Assembly: GCA_016934095.1 (NCBI GenBank)
Contig: JAFGTO010000247.1
Location: 1-14,553, forward strand
Source: Candidatus Glassiibacteriota bacterium
GTDB taxonomy: Bacteria > Gemmatimonadota > Glassbacteria > GWA2-58-10
Length of the DNA stretch: 14,553 nucleotides
Reading direction: 5' to 3'
Every line of letters begins with the position of its first letter. The first letter of the stretch is position 1. Made by a program: the position numbers and the translations under genes. The notes beneath the pieces were generated by a model that saw nothing but the letters and a program-made list of their open reading frames with translations, was not told the DNA's origin and did no database searches. This document shows, piece after piece, positions 7,363 to 14,553 of this stretch.

Positions 7363-7470
7363 CTCACACAGTTGATTCTCCAGTCGAATTTTTTTTGCGG
7401 CAGATAAAAACGGAGCCGGCCATAATTTTCAAGGCAAAGATTTTCCCGGCGTAATTGCGGCGAAAAAATC

Positions 7471-7500
7471 TTGACAATGAAAAAACTGCTAATAAGTTTG
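7471..7500 (+). promoter_or_regulatory. Promoter candidate upstream of the carbohydrate operon
   Basis: TTGACA at 7471-7476 is a perfect sigma-70 -35 hexamer, but no good TATAAT follows at 16-18 bases. TAAGTTTG at 7493-7500 instead fits the Bacteroidota-style -7 element TAnnTTTG, 19 bases after the TTG of the -33 region. Initiation near 7505 would give a leader of about 145 bases. The rest of the 286-base gap (7363-7648) is AT-rich and shows no gene. Confidence 0.45.
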
Positions 7501-7517
7501 TTAGTATAACAAATTAA
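7493..7517. promoter_or_regulatory. ROK-type operator palindrome overlapping the promoter
   Basis: Half-sites TAAGTTTGTT (7493-7502) and AACAAATTAA (7508-7517) are separated by 5 bases and match at 8 of 10 positions. The core TTTGTTA-N3-TAACAAA is perfect. The pattern resembles XylR operators of Firmicutes (TTAGTTTGTT-N5-AACAAACTAA). It overlaps the presumed -10/start region and lies between the ROK gene and the operon, where a repressor site is expected. Confidence 0.6.
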
Positions 7518-7648
7518 TAGGGCCCCGGTTGCCTCATATATTAATTTTTAGAGATGCTCGGGTCCGGTATTTCAGTCGAATGACAATGTAACACATTGAT
7601 GTTCTTAACCCACTGCCTCTAATAACGGGTTACTTTGCGAGATAAGCC

Positions 7649-9778
7649 ATGAGGACAATTCAGGCCCTTTCAATTCTTGTGTTGATCGGCCGGACCGTGT
7701 CTGCCGAAACGGACCCGGAGCTTTCGATAACCGTGGACTCCAGCAAGACCCGTCCGGTCATCACCCTCGAAAACAGCGTTTTCAGCGCTAAGATAAGGAC
7801 TAACGTGGGCGGGGCCTGCGGGCTTGAGCACGCTATCCGGGACTTGGTAATCAAGAACGTCGGCGAAGACCAGGTGAGCCAGTTCCTGGACGCCTGTGCC
7901 CAGCGGGGCCCGCTGCAAAAGGCTGCGGTCGTCTTTGACTCAGACACGGTCAAGACTGTGCGGGCCGAGTATGAAAACTGTACGAAGGACTACAACAATA
8001 ATTCAGCTACCATCGAATATTCGATTTTCCCCTATTCTCAGGTGATAAGGATCGACTATCTGAAATTCCCGCAGGATTGGGCCAACATTGTGGACAACGG
8101 CACGCCTGGAGGGCGTTCCGAGGGCGGACAGTACAGGTTTTACGGCGACCGGGAATATGCCGAAAAGGTACGGGGCTTCGACCTTTACCCGGACAGTTAC
8201 TGGAATACCTACGATGGGGGTAAATACAGTAATGACCCCCAAAACGGCGGCCCTCTGAATTACAAGGGCAAGATGATCATGGCAGTGGGCAACCCGTACA
8301 ACGGCCGCGGCTACGGCCGGGTGATCCCTATCTATGAGGAGAACGTTAGCGGCGGCACCACAATCGTAAAATTGCTCTGGAACAACGGCTTCGAGAATTT
8401 TCCCAGCCACGCCTCGCGGCCGTTCACTTCCTGGTTGTTCGTCTTCGAAAGGGGAGTGGATGAAGCTGTCCTGATGGGCCAGGCCATTGCGGACGGCGAC
8501 ATGCTTGCAGGAGGCTTCGTAAGCCCCAATCAAGATCCCTCGGCGATTGCCAGTGCCGACTGGGTATCGGGGTACTCTCCGCTTACCGTGAGTTTCGACG
8601 GCAGCCGGTCGGCTGACCCGGACGGAAGCATAGAGAAATTTGAATGGGATTTCGGCGATGGAAATACCGCCGCAGGTGCCCAAGTTTCTCACACTTACTA
8701 TGTCGCCGGAGCTTTTACGGTAAAACTGGCCGTAACCGACGACGGTTTCTCCAGGGACTCGGCATTCGTACGGATCGAGACAGCCTGGCCGGAGAACACG
8801 TGGTGGTCGATTAGAGATACTCTCAATGACCAGAGGATAGTCGAAAACAGGTTTTTCCAATACAGCCGCGGCAGAGTGTCCGGTGGCAGCTTAAGCTTCA
8901 GGGGGATAAGGGATTTTATCAATAAAGAGTCCGGAGAGGACCACGCGCTGATTTTCGAGGCCCTCGGCACCGGCTATGCGGAATATGACTGTACGCCTGA
9001 GGAATACACGAAAGTACTCGATAAAGGCGATTATCTGGAAATTCACCTTACCACAGGCAAGACAGAGAAGATCGAGCGTATGTACAAAGACCTGCCCCTG
9101 CTGGAAATTCAATACGAGAGAATGAGAGCATCTTGGGTTGAAGACAAGATAAGGGTTTCCGGCCCGGGGGACCGGACAGCTTTTGTCATGTATGGAATGG
9201 GTGACGTCGTAGGCATGGACCGCGGCCGCGAGCTGTGGCAGATGGCGGAAGCTTCCTGCGGCCACAACTTCGGCGATTGCTTTATCAATGCCAACGGCGC
9301 AAAGGTGATAGATGTTACTTTTAAGGAGCACTTCATTTACGGTATGATTAACCTGGATACCGGCGATGGCGTGGGGTTTGTCTACCCGACAAAGTTATCC
9401 GTACATGACTGGAAAGTCTGGTGGGATGAGACAAACCTGATCTCGATAGAATTTTTCCCGGAAGGCAGGACCGGCACCAGGTACATTTTCCTGGTTGACG
9501 GGGGCAGGGAGGAGCTGATCGAGACCGGGAAAATGATTGTGAACAGTAAACTGAAAGGTGAGCTGCCCTCGCTTCCGGGTAATGCTTCCAGCCCCACTTG
9601 CGATTTTAACGGAGACGGCGTCATTTCAGTTTCCGATGTTATGGATCTGCTGCTGTACCAGCGCTCAAACCCGGGCGATCTGAAAGCCGATTTCAACCGG
9701 GACGGCAAAACGAATATCCTGGATGCCGTTGAGCTGCTTTGGGCTCAGATAGAGGGCACGTGCACGGATTCGCTCTGA
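7649..9778 (+). CDS. Secreted PKD-domain protein with duplicated flanking domains and dockerin-like C-terminus
   Basis: This 709-aa protein opens with a short signal peptide (hydrophobic ALSILVLIG, likely cut after VSA, residue 19). Residues about 40-285 and 396-635 look like two copies of one domain. Matching landmarks are LENSVF/VENRFF, AIRD...GED/GIRD...GED, the RIDY/EIQY strand and the SWLFVF/RYIFLV strand, all at a near constant offset of 350-358. Between them lies a PKD domain (about 300-376, FEWDFGDG and YYVAGAFTVKLAVTD). The end carries two Ca-binding loops, DFNGDGVISVSD (652-663) and DFNRDGKTNILD (681-692), as in dockerins. I do not recognise the repeated domain. Its VITLENSVFSAKI opening is faintly like galactose-mutarotase-type beta-sandwiches. 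It is probably extracellular and glycan-related, by context. It is the first gene of the operon, 25 bases before the next. Confidence 0.85.
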   Translation: MRTIQALSILVLIGRTVSAETDPELSITVDSSKTRPVITLENSVFSAKIRTNVGGACGLEHAIRDLVIKNVGEDQVSQFLDACAQRGPLQKAAVVFDSDTVKTVRAEYENCTKDYNNNSATIEYSIFPYSQVIRIDYLKFPQDWANIVDNGTPGGRSEGGQYRFYGDREYAEKVRGFDLYPDSYWNTYDGGKYSNDPQNGGPLNYKGKMIMAVGNPYNGRGYGRVIPIYEENVSGGTTIVKLLWNNGFENFPSHASRPFTSWLFVFERGVDEAVLMGQAIADGDMLAGGFVSPNQDPSAIASADWVSGYSPLTVSFDGSRSADPDGSIEKFEWDFGDGNTAAGAQVSHTYYVAGAFTVKLAVTDDGFSRDSAFVRIETAWPENTWWSIRDTLNDQRIVENRFFQYSRGRVSGGSLSFRGIRDFINKESGEDHALIFEALGTGYAEYDCTPEEYTKVLDKGDYLEIHLTTGKTEKIERMYKDLPLLEIQYERMRASWVEDKIRVSGPGDRTAFVMYGMGDVVGMDRGRELWQMAEASCGHNFGDCFINANGAKVIDVTFKEHFIYGMINLDTGDGVGFVYPTKLSVHDWKVWWDETNLISIEFFPEGRTGTRYIFLVDGGREELIETGKMIVNSKLKGELPSLPGNASSPTCDFNGDGVISVSDVMDLLLYQRSNPGDLKADFNRDGKTNILDAVELLWAQIEGTCTDSL

Positions 9779-9803
9779 CTCATCCTCTGGAAGGACGGCA
9801 CAC

Positions 9804-10796
9804 ATGAACAAAATATCTATGGGGATCTGGGGCAATACCAACCTGCGCGACAGGTTCAATATCAATGGGTTCGGAGAGGATGTCCCGGTAATCGACAGGA
9901 TCAAACAGGTGGGCGAAACAGAAGGCATCGACGGGATCGAGCTGCACCTGCCCACGGAGATAAACGATGCCAACGCCGATGAGATCGCCAGGGTGCTGGA
10001 CGAATACAATCTTCAGATTGTCCAGCTTTGCGGCCACACCTGGACGGAAAAACAGTACAAGTTCGGCGCACTGGCCAATTCCGAGGACAAAATCAGGTCC
10101 AACGCCATCGACCGGGTAAAGGCCGCACTCGACATGGGCGCAAGATTCAGCGTGCCGATCAGCGTGTTGTGGCCGGCCACTGACGGCAACGATTTCCCCA
10201 TGCAGACCGATTACCTCTCGCTTTACGAGCGTTACCTCGATTCCGTGCGCCGGATCCTCGAGTATCTCCATCAGAACGACTACTCCACCAAAATCTGCCT
10301 GGAGCCGAAACCGTTCGAGCCCCGCTCCTATATCATGATGGGGACCACTGGCCAGGCCCTGTGTATTGTCAACGAAATAGACGATCCCAATTTCGGGATC
10401 AACCTGGACATCGGCCACAGCCTGATCGCCAGGGAGAACATCGAGGACCAGCTCTCCCTTATCGCCCGCTACGGCAAGCTTTACCACACCCACTTCGATG
10501 ACAACGACATGCAGGCCGACATCGACCTTCCCCCGGGCACGATCAGTTTCGAGCGGCTGGTCAGCATAATATATATCCTCGATGAAATCGCCTATGACGG
10601 CTGGTTCGGCCTGGATCTTTTCCCCTATCGGGACGACCCGGCTGAATACATGAAACTCTCCGTGGAAAACCTGCGCCTGGCGCAGCAGGTCGTCGGGCTG
10701 ATGAACAGTAAAGGGGCGCGGCAGCTGCGGCACTCCGGCGCCCACGGCCCTGAGATGTCCAGACTCTTGCGGGATTGCATCAGGGAAGCCAAATAA
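9804..10796 (+). CDS. Xylose-isomerase-like TIM-barrel sugar isomerase/epimerase
   Basis: This 330-aa AP_endonuc_2 superfamily protein is closer to xylose isomerase than the next gene is. LEPKPFEPRSYIMM (166-179) matches the E-x-K segment carrying metal ligand E167 and K169. NLDIGHSLIARENI (200-213) matches the NPEVGHEQMAGLNF region, with D202 in place of the usual Glu, and H205. KLYHTHFDDND (225-235) and DLFPYR (271-276) supply the remaining acidic and His ligands. At 330 residues it is clearly shorter than classical XylA (about 390-440), so it need not act on xylose. GGAAGGA at 9789-9795 gives a strong ribosome site. The product is a cytoplasmic metal-dependent ketose/aldose isomerase or epimerase; the substrate is unknown. 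Confidence 0.85.
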   Translation: MNKISMGIWGNTNLRDRFNINGFGEDVPVIDRIKQVGETEGIDGIELHLPTEINDANADEIARVLDEYNLQIVQLCGHTWTEKQYKFGALANSEDKIRSNAIDRVKAALDMGARFSVPISVLWPATDGNDFPMQTDYLSLYERYLDSVRRILEYLHQNDYSTKICLEPKPFEPRSYIMMGTTGQALCIVNEIDDPNFGINLDIGHSLIARENIEDQLSLIARYGKLYHTHFDDNDMQADIDLPPGTISFERLVSIIYILDEIAYDGWFGLDLFPYRDDPAEYMKLSVENLRLAQQVVGLMNSKGARQLRHSGAHGPEMSRLLRDCIREAK

Positions 10797-10809
10797 ACCC
10801 GAGGTGGCT

Positions 10810-11856
10810 ATGAGTATCAAAGGTCCCGGTATTTTCCTCGCCCAGTTCCTGCGTGATGAACCGCCTTTCGATAACCTCGAGAACATCGGCAAATGGGCCG
10901 CTGGACTCGGCTACAAGGGAGTCCAGGTCCCCACCTGGGACACCAGGGTGATCGATTTGGACAGGGCTGCCGGATCCAAAGACTATTGCGACGAAATGCG
11001 AGGGCTTTTACAGGAGATCGGGCTGGAAGCTACCGAGCTGTCGGCCCATCTCCAGGGACAGGTCCTGGCGATGCACCCGGCGTACGCGATCGCTTTTCAG
11101 CCGTTTTATCCTGCAGGCCTCGAGGACCAAGCAAGGACCGAATGGGCCGTTGACAGGCTGAAAAAAACGGTCGTCGCCTCCGCCAATATGGGCCTGACAA
11201 GCGTGCCCGTTCTCTCAGGCGGCTTCGCCTGGCACATGGTATACCCCTGGCCCCAGAGGCCGGAGGGGCTGATCGGGGAAGCTTTCAAGGAGCTTGCCAG
11301 GCGCTGGAAGCCGGTTCTCGACCTTGCCGGGGAAAATGGGATCTCCATCTCGTATGAGCTCCACCCGGGATCGGACCTGTACGACGGCTCAACGTTCGAG
11401 ATGTTCCTCGAGTTCTCGAACGACCACCCGGCGGCCTGTATCTGCTATGACCCGAGCCACTTCCTCCTTCAACAACTGGACTATCTGGACTTTATCAGGC
11501 TCTACGGTGAGCGGATAAGGTCTTTCCACGTGAAAGATGCCGAGTTCAGGCCCTCCGGCTCCCAGGGTGTTTATGGTGGATACCAATCCTGGGCCAAACG
11601 GGCAGGCCGTTTCCGCTCGCTGGGCGACGGGCAGGTGGATTTCCCGCAGGTTTTTACTCTCTTGACAGAGGCCGGCTACACAGGCTGGGCCGTACTGGAA
11701 TGGGAATGCTGCGTCAAGAGCCCGGAACAGGGTGCCAGAGAAGGAGCTCCCTTTATCGCACGCCACCTGATCGAGAGCACGGAAGTGGCTTTCGATGATT
11801 TCGCCGGCGGCGGGACCGACGTTCAGAGGAACAGGAAGATCCTAGGTTTAGACTGA
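10810..11856 (+). CDS. Sugar phosphate isomerase/epimerase-type TIM-barrel protein
   Basis: The start is placed at ATG 10810 because GAGGTGG (10801-10807) is its Shine-Dalgarno; the GTG at 10804 lies inside that site. The 348-aa protein has the metal quartet of the IolE/YcjR-like group: E183 in SYELHPG, D214 and H217 in CYDPSHF, H240 in RSFHVKD, and E297 in VLEWE, with SLGDGQVDF at 270-278. Relatives are often encoded beside Gfo/Idh dehydrogenases. In E. coli the YcjR/YcjS pair epimerises 3-keto-glycosides, which makes that chemistry a reasonable guess here. The gene lies 13 bases after the previous one. It shares only the fold with that neighbour, so two different isomerisation steps are likely. 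Confidence 0.87.
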   Translation: MSIKGPGIFLAQFLRDEPPFDNLENIGKWAAGLGYKGVQVPTWDTRVIDLDRAAGSKDYCDEMRGLLQEIGLEATELSAHLQGQVLAMHPAYAIAFQPFYPAGLEDQARTEWAVDRLKKTVVASANMGLTSVPVLSGGFAWHMVYPWPQRPEGLIGEAFKELARRWKPVLDLAGENGISISYELHPGSDLYDGSTFEMFLEFSNDHPAACICYDPSHFLLQQLDYLDFIRLYGERIRSFHVKDAEFRPSGSQGVYGGYQSWAKRAGRFRSLGDGQVDFPQVFTLLTEAGYTGWAVLEWECCVKSPEQGAREGAPFIARHLIESTEVAFDDFAGGGTDVQRNRKILGLD

Positions 11857-11951
11857 CCCTTGTTTCTTTCCCCCGGCCTGATCGAAAGCCTGGTATAAAA
11901 ATTAATATAGGTGGTCTTCCGGAAACCAATCAGAGAAAAACAGGGACCATT

Positions 11952-13085
11952 ATGAAAACCAACGAGATCAATGTCGGTATCGTCGGCACCCAGTTCATGG
12001 GCCGGGCGCACAGCAACGCCTATCTGGATGTATCACATTTCTTTGATCTGCCGGCAGAGCCTGTGTTGCGGGCGGCATGCGACAACGACCCGGTCAGCCT
12101 GGATGCCTTTGCCCGGCGCTTCGGCTGGCAGGACAAGGAAGCCGATTGGGCGCGGATGGTTTCAAGAGACGATGTGGATCTGGTCGATATCTGCACTCCC
12201 AACTCGCTCCACCTGCCGGTCGCCGTGGCCGCGGCCAGGGCGGGCAAGCACGTAATCTGCGAGAAACCGCTGGCCATGGATGCGGACGAGGCCAGGCGGA
12301 TGCTGGACGCCGCCAGGGAAGCAGATGTCCGCCACATGGTGGCTTTCAACTACCGCCGCGTGCCTGCCCTGGCCCTGGCCAGGCAACTGGTGGAACAGGG
12401 GAAAATCGGACGTATATTCCACTTCAACGCAGTGTATTACCAGGACTGGCTGGTTGACCCCGCTTTTCCGATGGTCTGGCGCCACGACAAGAAGATCGGC
12501 GGCTCCGGCGCGCACGGTGACATGAACGCGCACATAGTAGACCTGGCCAGGTTCCTTGTCGGTGAGGTCGAGGCTGTGTGCGGAGCCCAGGAGGTTTTTA
12601 TCAGGGAGCGGAAGACCCGGGACGGAAAAGGTGTCGGGACGGTGACCGCGGACGACGCCACCCAGTTCCTGGCCCGTTTCCGGGACGGTGCCATGGGTGT
12701 TTTCTGTGCAACCAGGTTCGCCACTGGAAGAAAAAACTTCCTCCGGCTCGAGTTGTTCGGCAGCGAGGGCAGCCTGGTTTTCAACCTGGAAAGGCTGAAC
12801 GAGCTGGAGTACTACTCCCGCGGCGACGAGGAGACAGAACAGGGATTCCGCAGCATACTGGTTACCGAAAGCGTACACCCTTACTTGAAAGCCTGGTGGC
12901 CGCCCGGACATATTATCGGCTGGGAACACACTTTTATCCATGAAATCGGCGACCTGCTCTTGGCGATTGCCAACCACGAGGATGTAAAGCCGGACTTCTA
13001 CGACGGCCTGCGCTGCCAGCAGGTCATGGATGCCGTGGGGCAGTCGGCTGAGCAGGGCCGCTGGGTGGCCGTTCCCGGAGAATAG
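11952..13085 (+). CDS. Gfo/Idh/MocA-family NAD(P)-dependent sugar dehydrogenase
   Basis: The 377-aa protein has an N-terminal Rossmann fold with VGIVGTQFMGRAHSNAY (8-24), a variant of the GxGxxG loop. DICTPNSLHLPVA follows, and then the family's catalytic EKPLA (104-108) with K105. The C-terminal alpha/beta domain carries GAHGDMNAHIVDLARFL (186-202), where D190 and H194 are the usual substrate/catalytic positions. AGGGAC at 11942-11947 precedes the ATG. It lies 95 bases after the isomerase gene. That gap includes an AT-rich TATAAA (11894-11899), so a second promoter is possible. The likely role is oxidation or reduction at a hydroxyl of a sugar, glycoside or inositol, working with the two TIM-barrel enzymes. 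The exact position and substrate are not readable. Confidence 0.9.
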   Translation: MKTNEINVGIVGTQFMGRAHSNAYLDVSHFFDLPAEPVLRAACDNDPVSLDAFARRFGWQDKEADWARMVSRDDVDLVDICTPNSLHLPVAVAAARAGKHVICEKPLAMDADEARRMLDAAREADVRHMVAFNYRRVPALALARQLVEQGKIGRIFHFNAVYYQDWLVDPAFPMVWRHDKKIGGSGAHGDMNAHIVDLARFLVGEVEAVCGAQEVFIRERKTRDGKGVGTVTADDATQFLARFRDGAMGVFCATRFATGRKNFLRLELFGSEGSLVFNLERLNELEYYSRGDEETEQGFRSILVTESVHPYLKAWWPPGHIIGWEHTFIHEIGDLLLAIANHEDVKPDFYDGLRCQQVMDAVGQSAEQGRWVAVPGE

Positions 13086-13155
13086 TCCGGACGGCCGGGC
13101 AACCGGTATTCCCGACGCTGTCAGGCATCAAGCTGAAAACTGTTTCACTGTTATG

Positions 13156-13170
13156 CGGGTTGATAACCCG
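13156..13170. repeat. Small perfect palindrome after the dehydrogenase gene
   Basis: CGGGTT and AACCCG flank GAT. No T-tract follows. It could be a short RNA hairpin or an operator, with little else to support either. Confidence 0.3.
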
Positions 13171-13215
13171 GATAATTCATAAGGACTTTGTCTTGTGCAT
13201 GTTAAAACGCCGGTG

Positions 13216-13304
13216 GGCGCGGGCTGGCAGCTTTTTTGCTTTAGCACTGGTATTCGGATAAACCGACCGGCGGGAGGAAAGCAAAAAGGATGCCAGCCCG
13301 CGCC
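13216..13304. repeat. Large inverted repeat (27-base arms) between dehydrogenase and E1 genes
   Basis: The arms at 13216-13242 and 13278-13304 begin GGCGCGGGCTGGCA from either outer end and finish TTTTTGCTTT, with two mismatches over 27 bases. The loop is 35 bases (13243-13277). Each arm places a T5-T6 tract just inward of the GC-rich block, so reading inward from either side gives a GC block followed by T's. It may act as a two-way terminator or an mRNA-end stem, or be a small dispersed element. The gap 13086-13369 holds no convincing ORF. Confidence 0.65.
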
Positions 13305-13369
13305 TGACAGAGCATAGGGCTTACTCGTTGCTAAAATTTATGAATAATGCGGCATAAGGAGCGGAATGT

Positions 13370-14329
13370 ATGTATACAAAGAAGTTCCTGGCCGGTCTCT
13401 ACGGGACACTCTATAGAATCCGTCATTTCGAGACCCGTTGTATCAGGCTCTACCGCCAGGGCCTGATCCGCGGCTATTTTCATCCTTACCTGGGTGAGGA
13501 AGCCATCGCTGCGGGCGTGTGCGCAGCCCTGGGCGAAAAGGACTATATCACCAGCACGCACCGGGGCCACGGGCACTGTATCGCCAGGGGAGCCGGGATA
13601 AAGAGGATGGTCGCTGAGCTTCTCGGGAAAAAAACCGGGTATTGCAAGGGTCTCGGCGGCTCGATGCACATCGCGGATTTCTCCGCTGGCAACCTCGGCG
13701 CCAACGGTATTGTCGGGGCGGGCATCCCGCTCGGCGCCGGTGCAGCCCTCGGAATATCTATGCGAAGAGAGAAAAATGTTTCGGTGGTTTTTACCTCGGA
13801 TGGAGCCGTAAACAACGGGGTGTTCTCTGAGGCACTGAACCTGGCCGCGGCCTGGAGCCTTCCCCTGCTGCTGGTGGTGGAAAACAACCAGTACGCGGTC
13901 TCCACCCCTATCAGCCAGGCCACCCGCGAGACCGATCTCTACAAGCGCGGTATCGGCCTGGGCGTGGAGAGCTTTGCCGTGGATGGCAACGACGTGCTGG
14001 AGGTCTACGGGAAAGCCAAGGAATCAGTGGAAAAATGCCGGAATGGCGGTGGCCCGGTGCTCATGGAGGCAGTTACTTTCCGCCACGGCGGACACCACGT
14101 GAACGACCCGGGCCTGTATCTTTCCCAAGAACAGCTTGACTACTATAAATCGAAAGACCCGGTCGGCCTGGGGAGAAAGTATCTGTTGGAGCTTGGCAAA
14201 GCGGCTGAAAAAGAAGTGAAAGCTATCGAATCGAGGGTGGAACGGGAGATGGATGAAGCCATTGCCTTTGCCAAGGATAGCCCGGAAATGTCTGTCGTGG
14301 AGTTCCTGCAAATGGTGGAGGCTTACTGA
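13370..14329 (+). CDS. Thiamine-diphosphate dehydrogenase E1 component, alpha subunit (pyruvate/acetoin type)
   Basis: This 319-aa subunit has the length and order of the short E1-alpha family (AcoA/PdhA). HRGHGHCIARG (64-74) and GKKTGYCKGLGGSMH (86-100) match conserved blocks. The ThDP/Mg motif reads SDGAVNNG...VVENN (143-173), with Ser in place of the first Gly of GDG. The late loop reads FRHGGHHVNDPG (237-248), with His where many E1-alphas have the regulatory Ser of YRxxGHS. AAGGAG at 13356-13361 sets the start. Its TGA overlaps the beta-subunit ATG (ATGA). With E2 and E3 it would decarboxylate a 2-oxoacid or cleave an acetoin-like diketone to an acyl-CoA. E2 and E3 are not seen here. Confidence 0.9.
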   Translation: MYTKKFLAGLYGTLYRIRHFETRCIRLYRQGLIRGYFHPYLGEEAIAAGVCAALGEKDYITSTHRGHGHCIARGAGIKRMVAELLGKKTGYCKGLGGSMHIADFSAGNLGANGIVGAGIPLGAGAALGISMRREKNVSVVFTSDGAVNNGVFSEALNLAAAWSLPLLLVVENNQYAVSTPISQATRETDLYKRGIGLGVESFAVDGNDVLEVYGKAKESVEKCRNGGGPVLMEAVTFRHGGHHVNDPGLYLSQEQLDYYKSKDPVGLGRKYLLELGKAAEKEVKAIESRVEREMDEAIAFAKDSPEMSVVEFLQMVEAY

Positions 14330-14553
14330 TGGCCGGCAAAGATACCGCAGGAGTCCGGAAGATCAAGTACCGCGAGGCATTGAACGAGGCCCTGAAAGAG
14401 GAGATGCGGCGGGACGACGCAGTCTTCCTGATGGGCGAAGGCATAGCGGAAAGGGGCGGCTCGTACAAGGTTACGGCCGGCTTGTTGGATGAATTCGGGG
14501 CAAAGCGGGTGATAGATACTCCCCTGGCCGAGGCCAGCTTTACCGGCGTGGGC
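14329..14553 (+). CDS. Thiamine-diphosphate dehydrogenase E1 component, beta subunit (N-terminal 75 residues)
   Basis: ATG at 14329 overlaps the alpha-subunit stop. The open frame runs to the window edge without a stop. Residues KIKYREALNEALKEEM, then VFLMGEGIAERGGSYKVTAGL and RVIDTPLAEASFTGVG, match the opening of E1-beta (AcoB/PdhB), including the MGEG cofactor-domain strand and the DTPLAEASF signature. It pairs with the upstream alpha subunit as an alpha2-beta2 enzyme. Confidence 0.9.
   Translation, partial: MAGKDTAGVRKIKYREALNEALKEEMRRDDAVFLMGEGIAERGGSYKVTAGLLDEFGAKRVIDTPLAEASFTGVG

Noticed and set aside
7437..7472. Inverted repeat AAGATTTT / AAAATCTT just before the -35 region
   Set aside because: The arms are only 8 bases and AT-rich with a 20-base loop; chance is likely in this AT-rich gap.
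9780..10892. 370-aa open frame opposite the xylose-isomerase-like gene
   Set aside because: It is the complement of a gene with recognisable metal-binding motifs and a strong ribosome site; the antisense frame shows no domain.
12162..12977. 271-aa open frame opposite the Gfo/Idh gene
   Set aside because: It is a shadow of the dehydrogenase; no motif or start site supports it.

Overview
The window is bacterial DNA of moderately high GC content, with mostly canonical Shine-Dalgarno sites and no rRNA or tRNA. Several traits together suggest, without proving, an uncultured lineage of the FCB superphylum (the Glassbacteria, KSB1 and Latescibacteria kind). These are a MacB-type permease with a short hydrophobic N-terminus, an NtrC-family regulator with GSFTDA in place of GAFTGA, a secreted PKD protein ending in a dockerin-like Ca-binding pair, and many TIM-barrel and Gfo/Idh sugar enzymes.

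Region 1 (1-6020) is a self-contained sigma-54-controlled efflux module. A leftward operon encodes, in order of transcription, a previously easy-to-miss 46-aa single-pass membrane protein (2874-2734), a periplasmic adaptor (HlyD/MacA type), an ABC ATPase and a MacB/FtsX-type permease that runs off the left edge. Divergent from it is a rightward pair: an NtrC-type response regulator and its membrane histidine kinase. The roughly 420-bp intergenic region carries two exact copies of a TGTCC-N7-GGACA palindrome, 21 bp apart. They are flanked by a good -24/-12 promoter facing the regulator and a weaker one facing the transporter operon. The simplest reading is a shared enhancer through which the regulator controls both itself and the pump.

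Region 2 (6157 to the right edge) is a carbohydrate island, all transcribed rightward. A ROK-family repressor without the usual zinc motif is followed by a promoter overlapped by a XylR-like palindrome. Downstream come a secreted 709-aa protein whose two halves are duplicates flanking a PKD domain, a xylose-isomerase-like TIM-barrel enzyme, a second sugar-phosphate isomerase/epimerase-type TIM barrel, and a Gfo/Idh/MocA dehydrogenase. After a 284-bp gap with a large inverted repeat, the E1-alpha and start of E1-beta of a thiamine-diphosphate 2-oxoacid/acetoin-type dehydrogenase follow with overlapping ATGA. A plausible scheme is capture or cleavage of a glycan outside the cell, then oxidation/epimerisation of the sugar inside, then oxidative decarboxylation of a keto product. 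The substrate cannot be read from the sequence.

No CRISPR array, insertion sequence, phage gene or tRNA was seen. The best candidates for undescribed biology are the small membrane protein coupled to the adaptor gene, the internally duplicated PKD/dockerin-like protein, and the isomerase-isomerase-dehydrogenase-E1 set under a ROK repressor.
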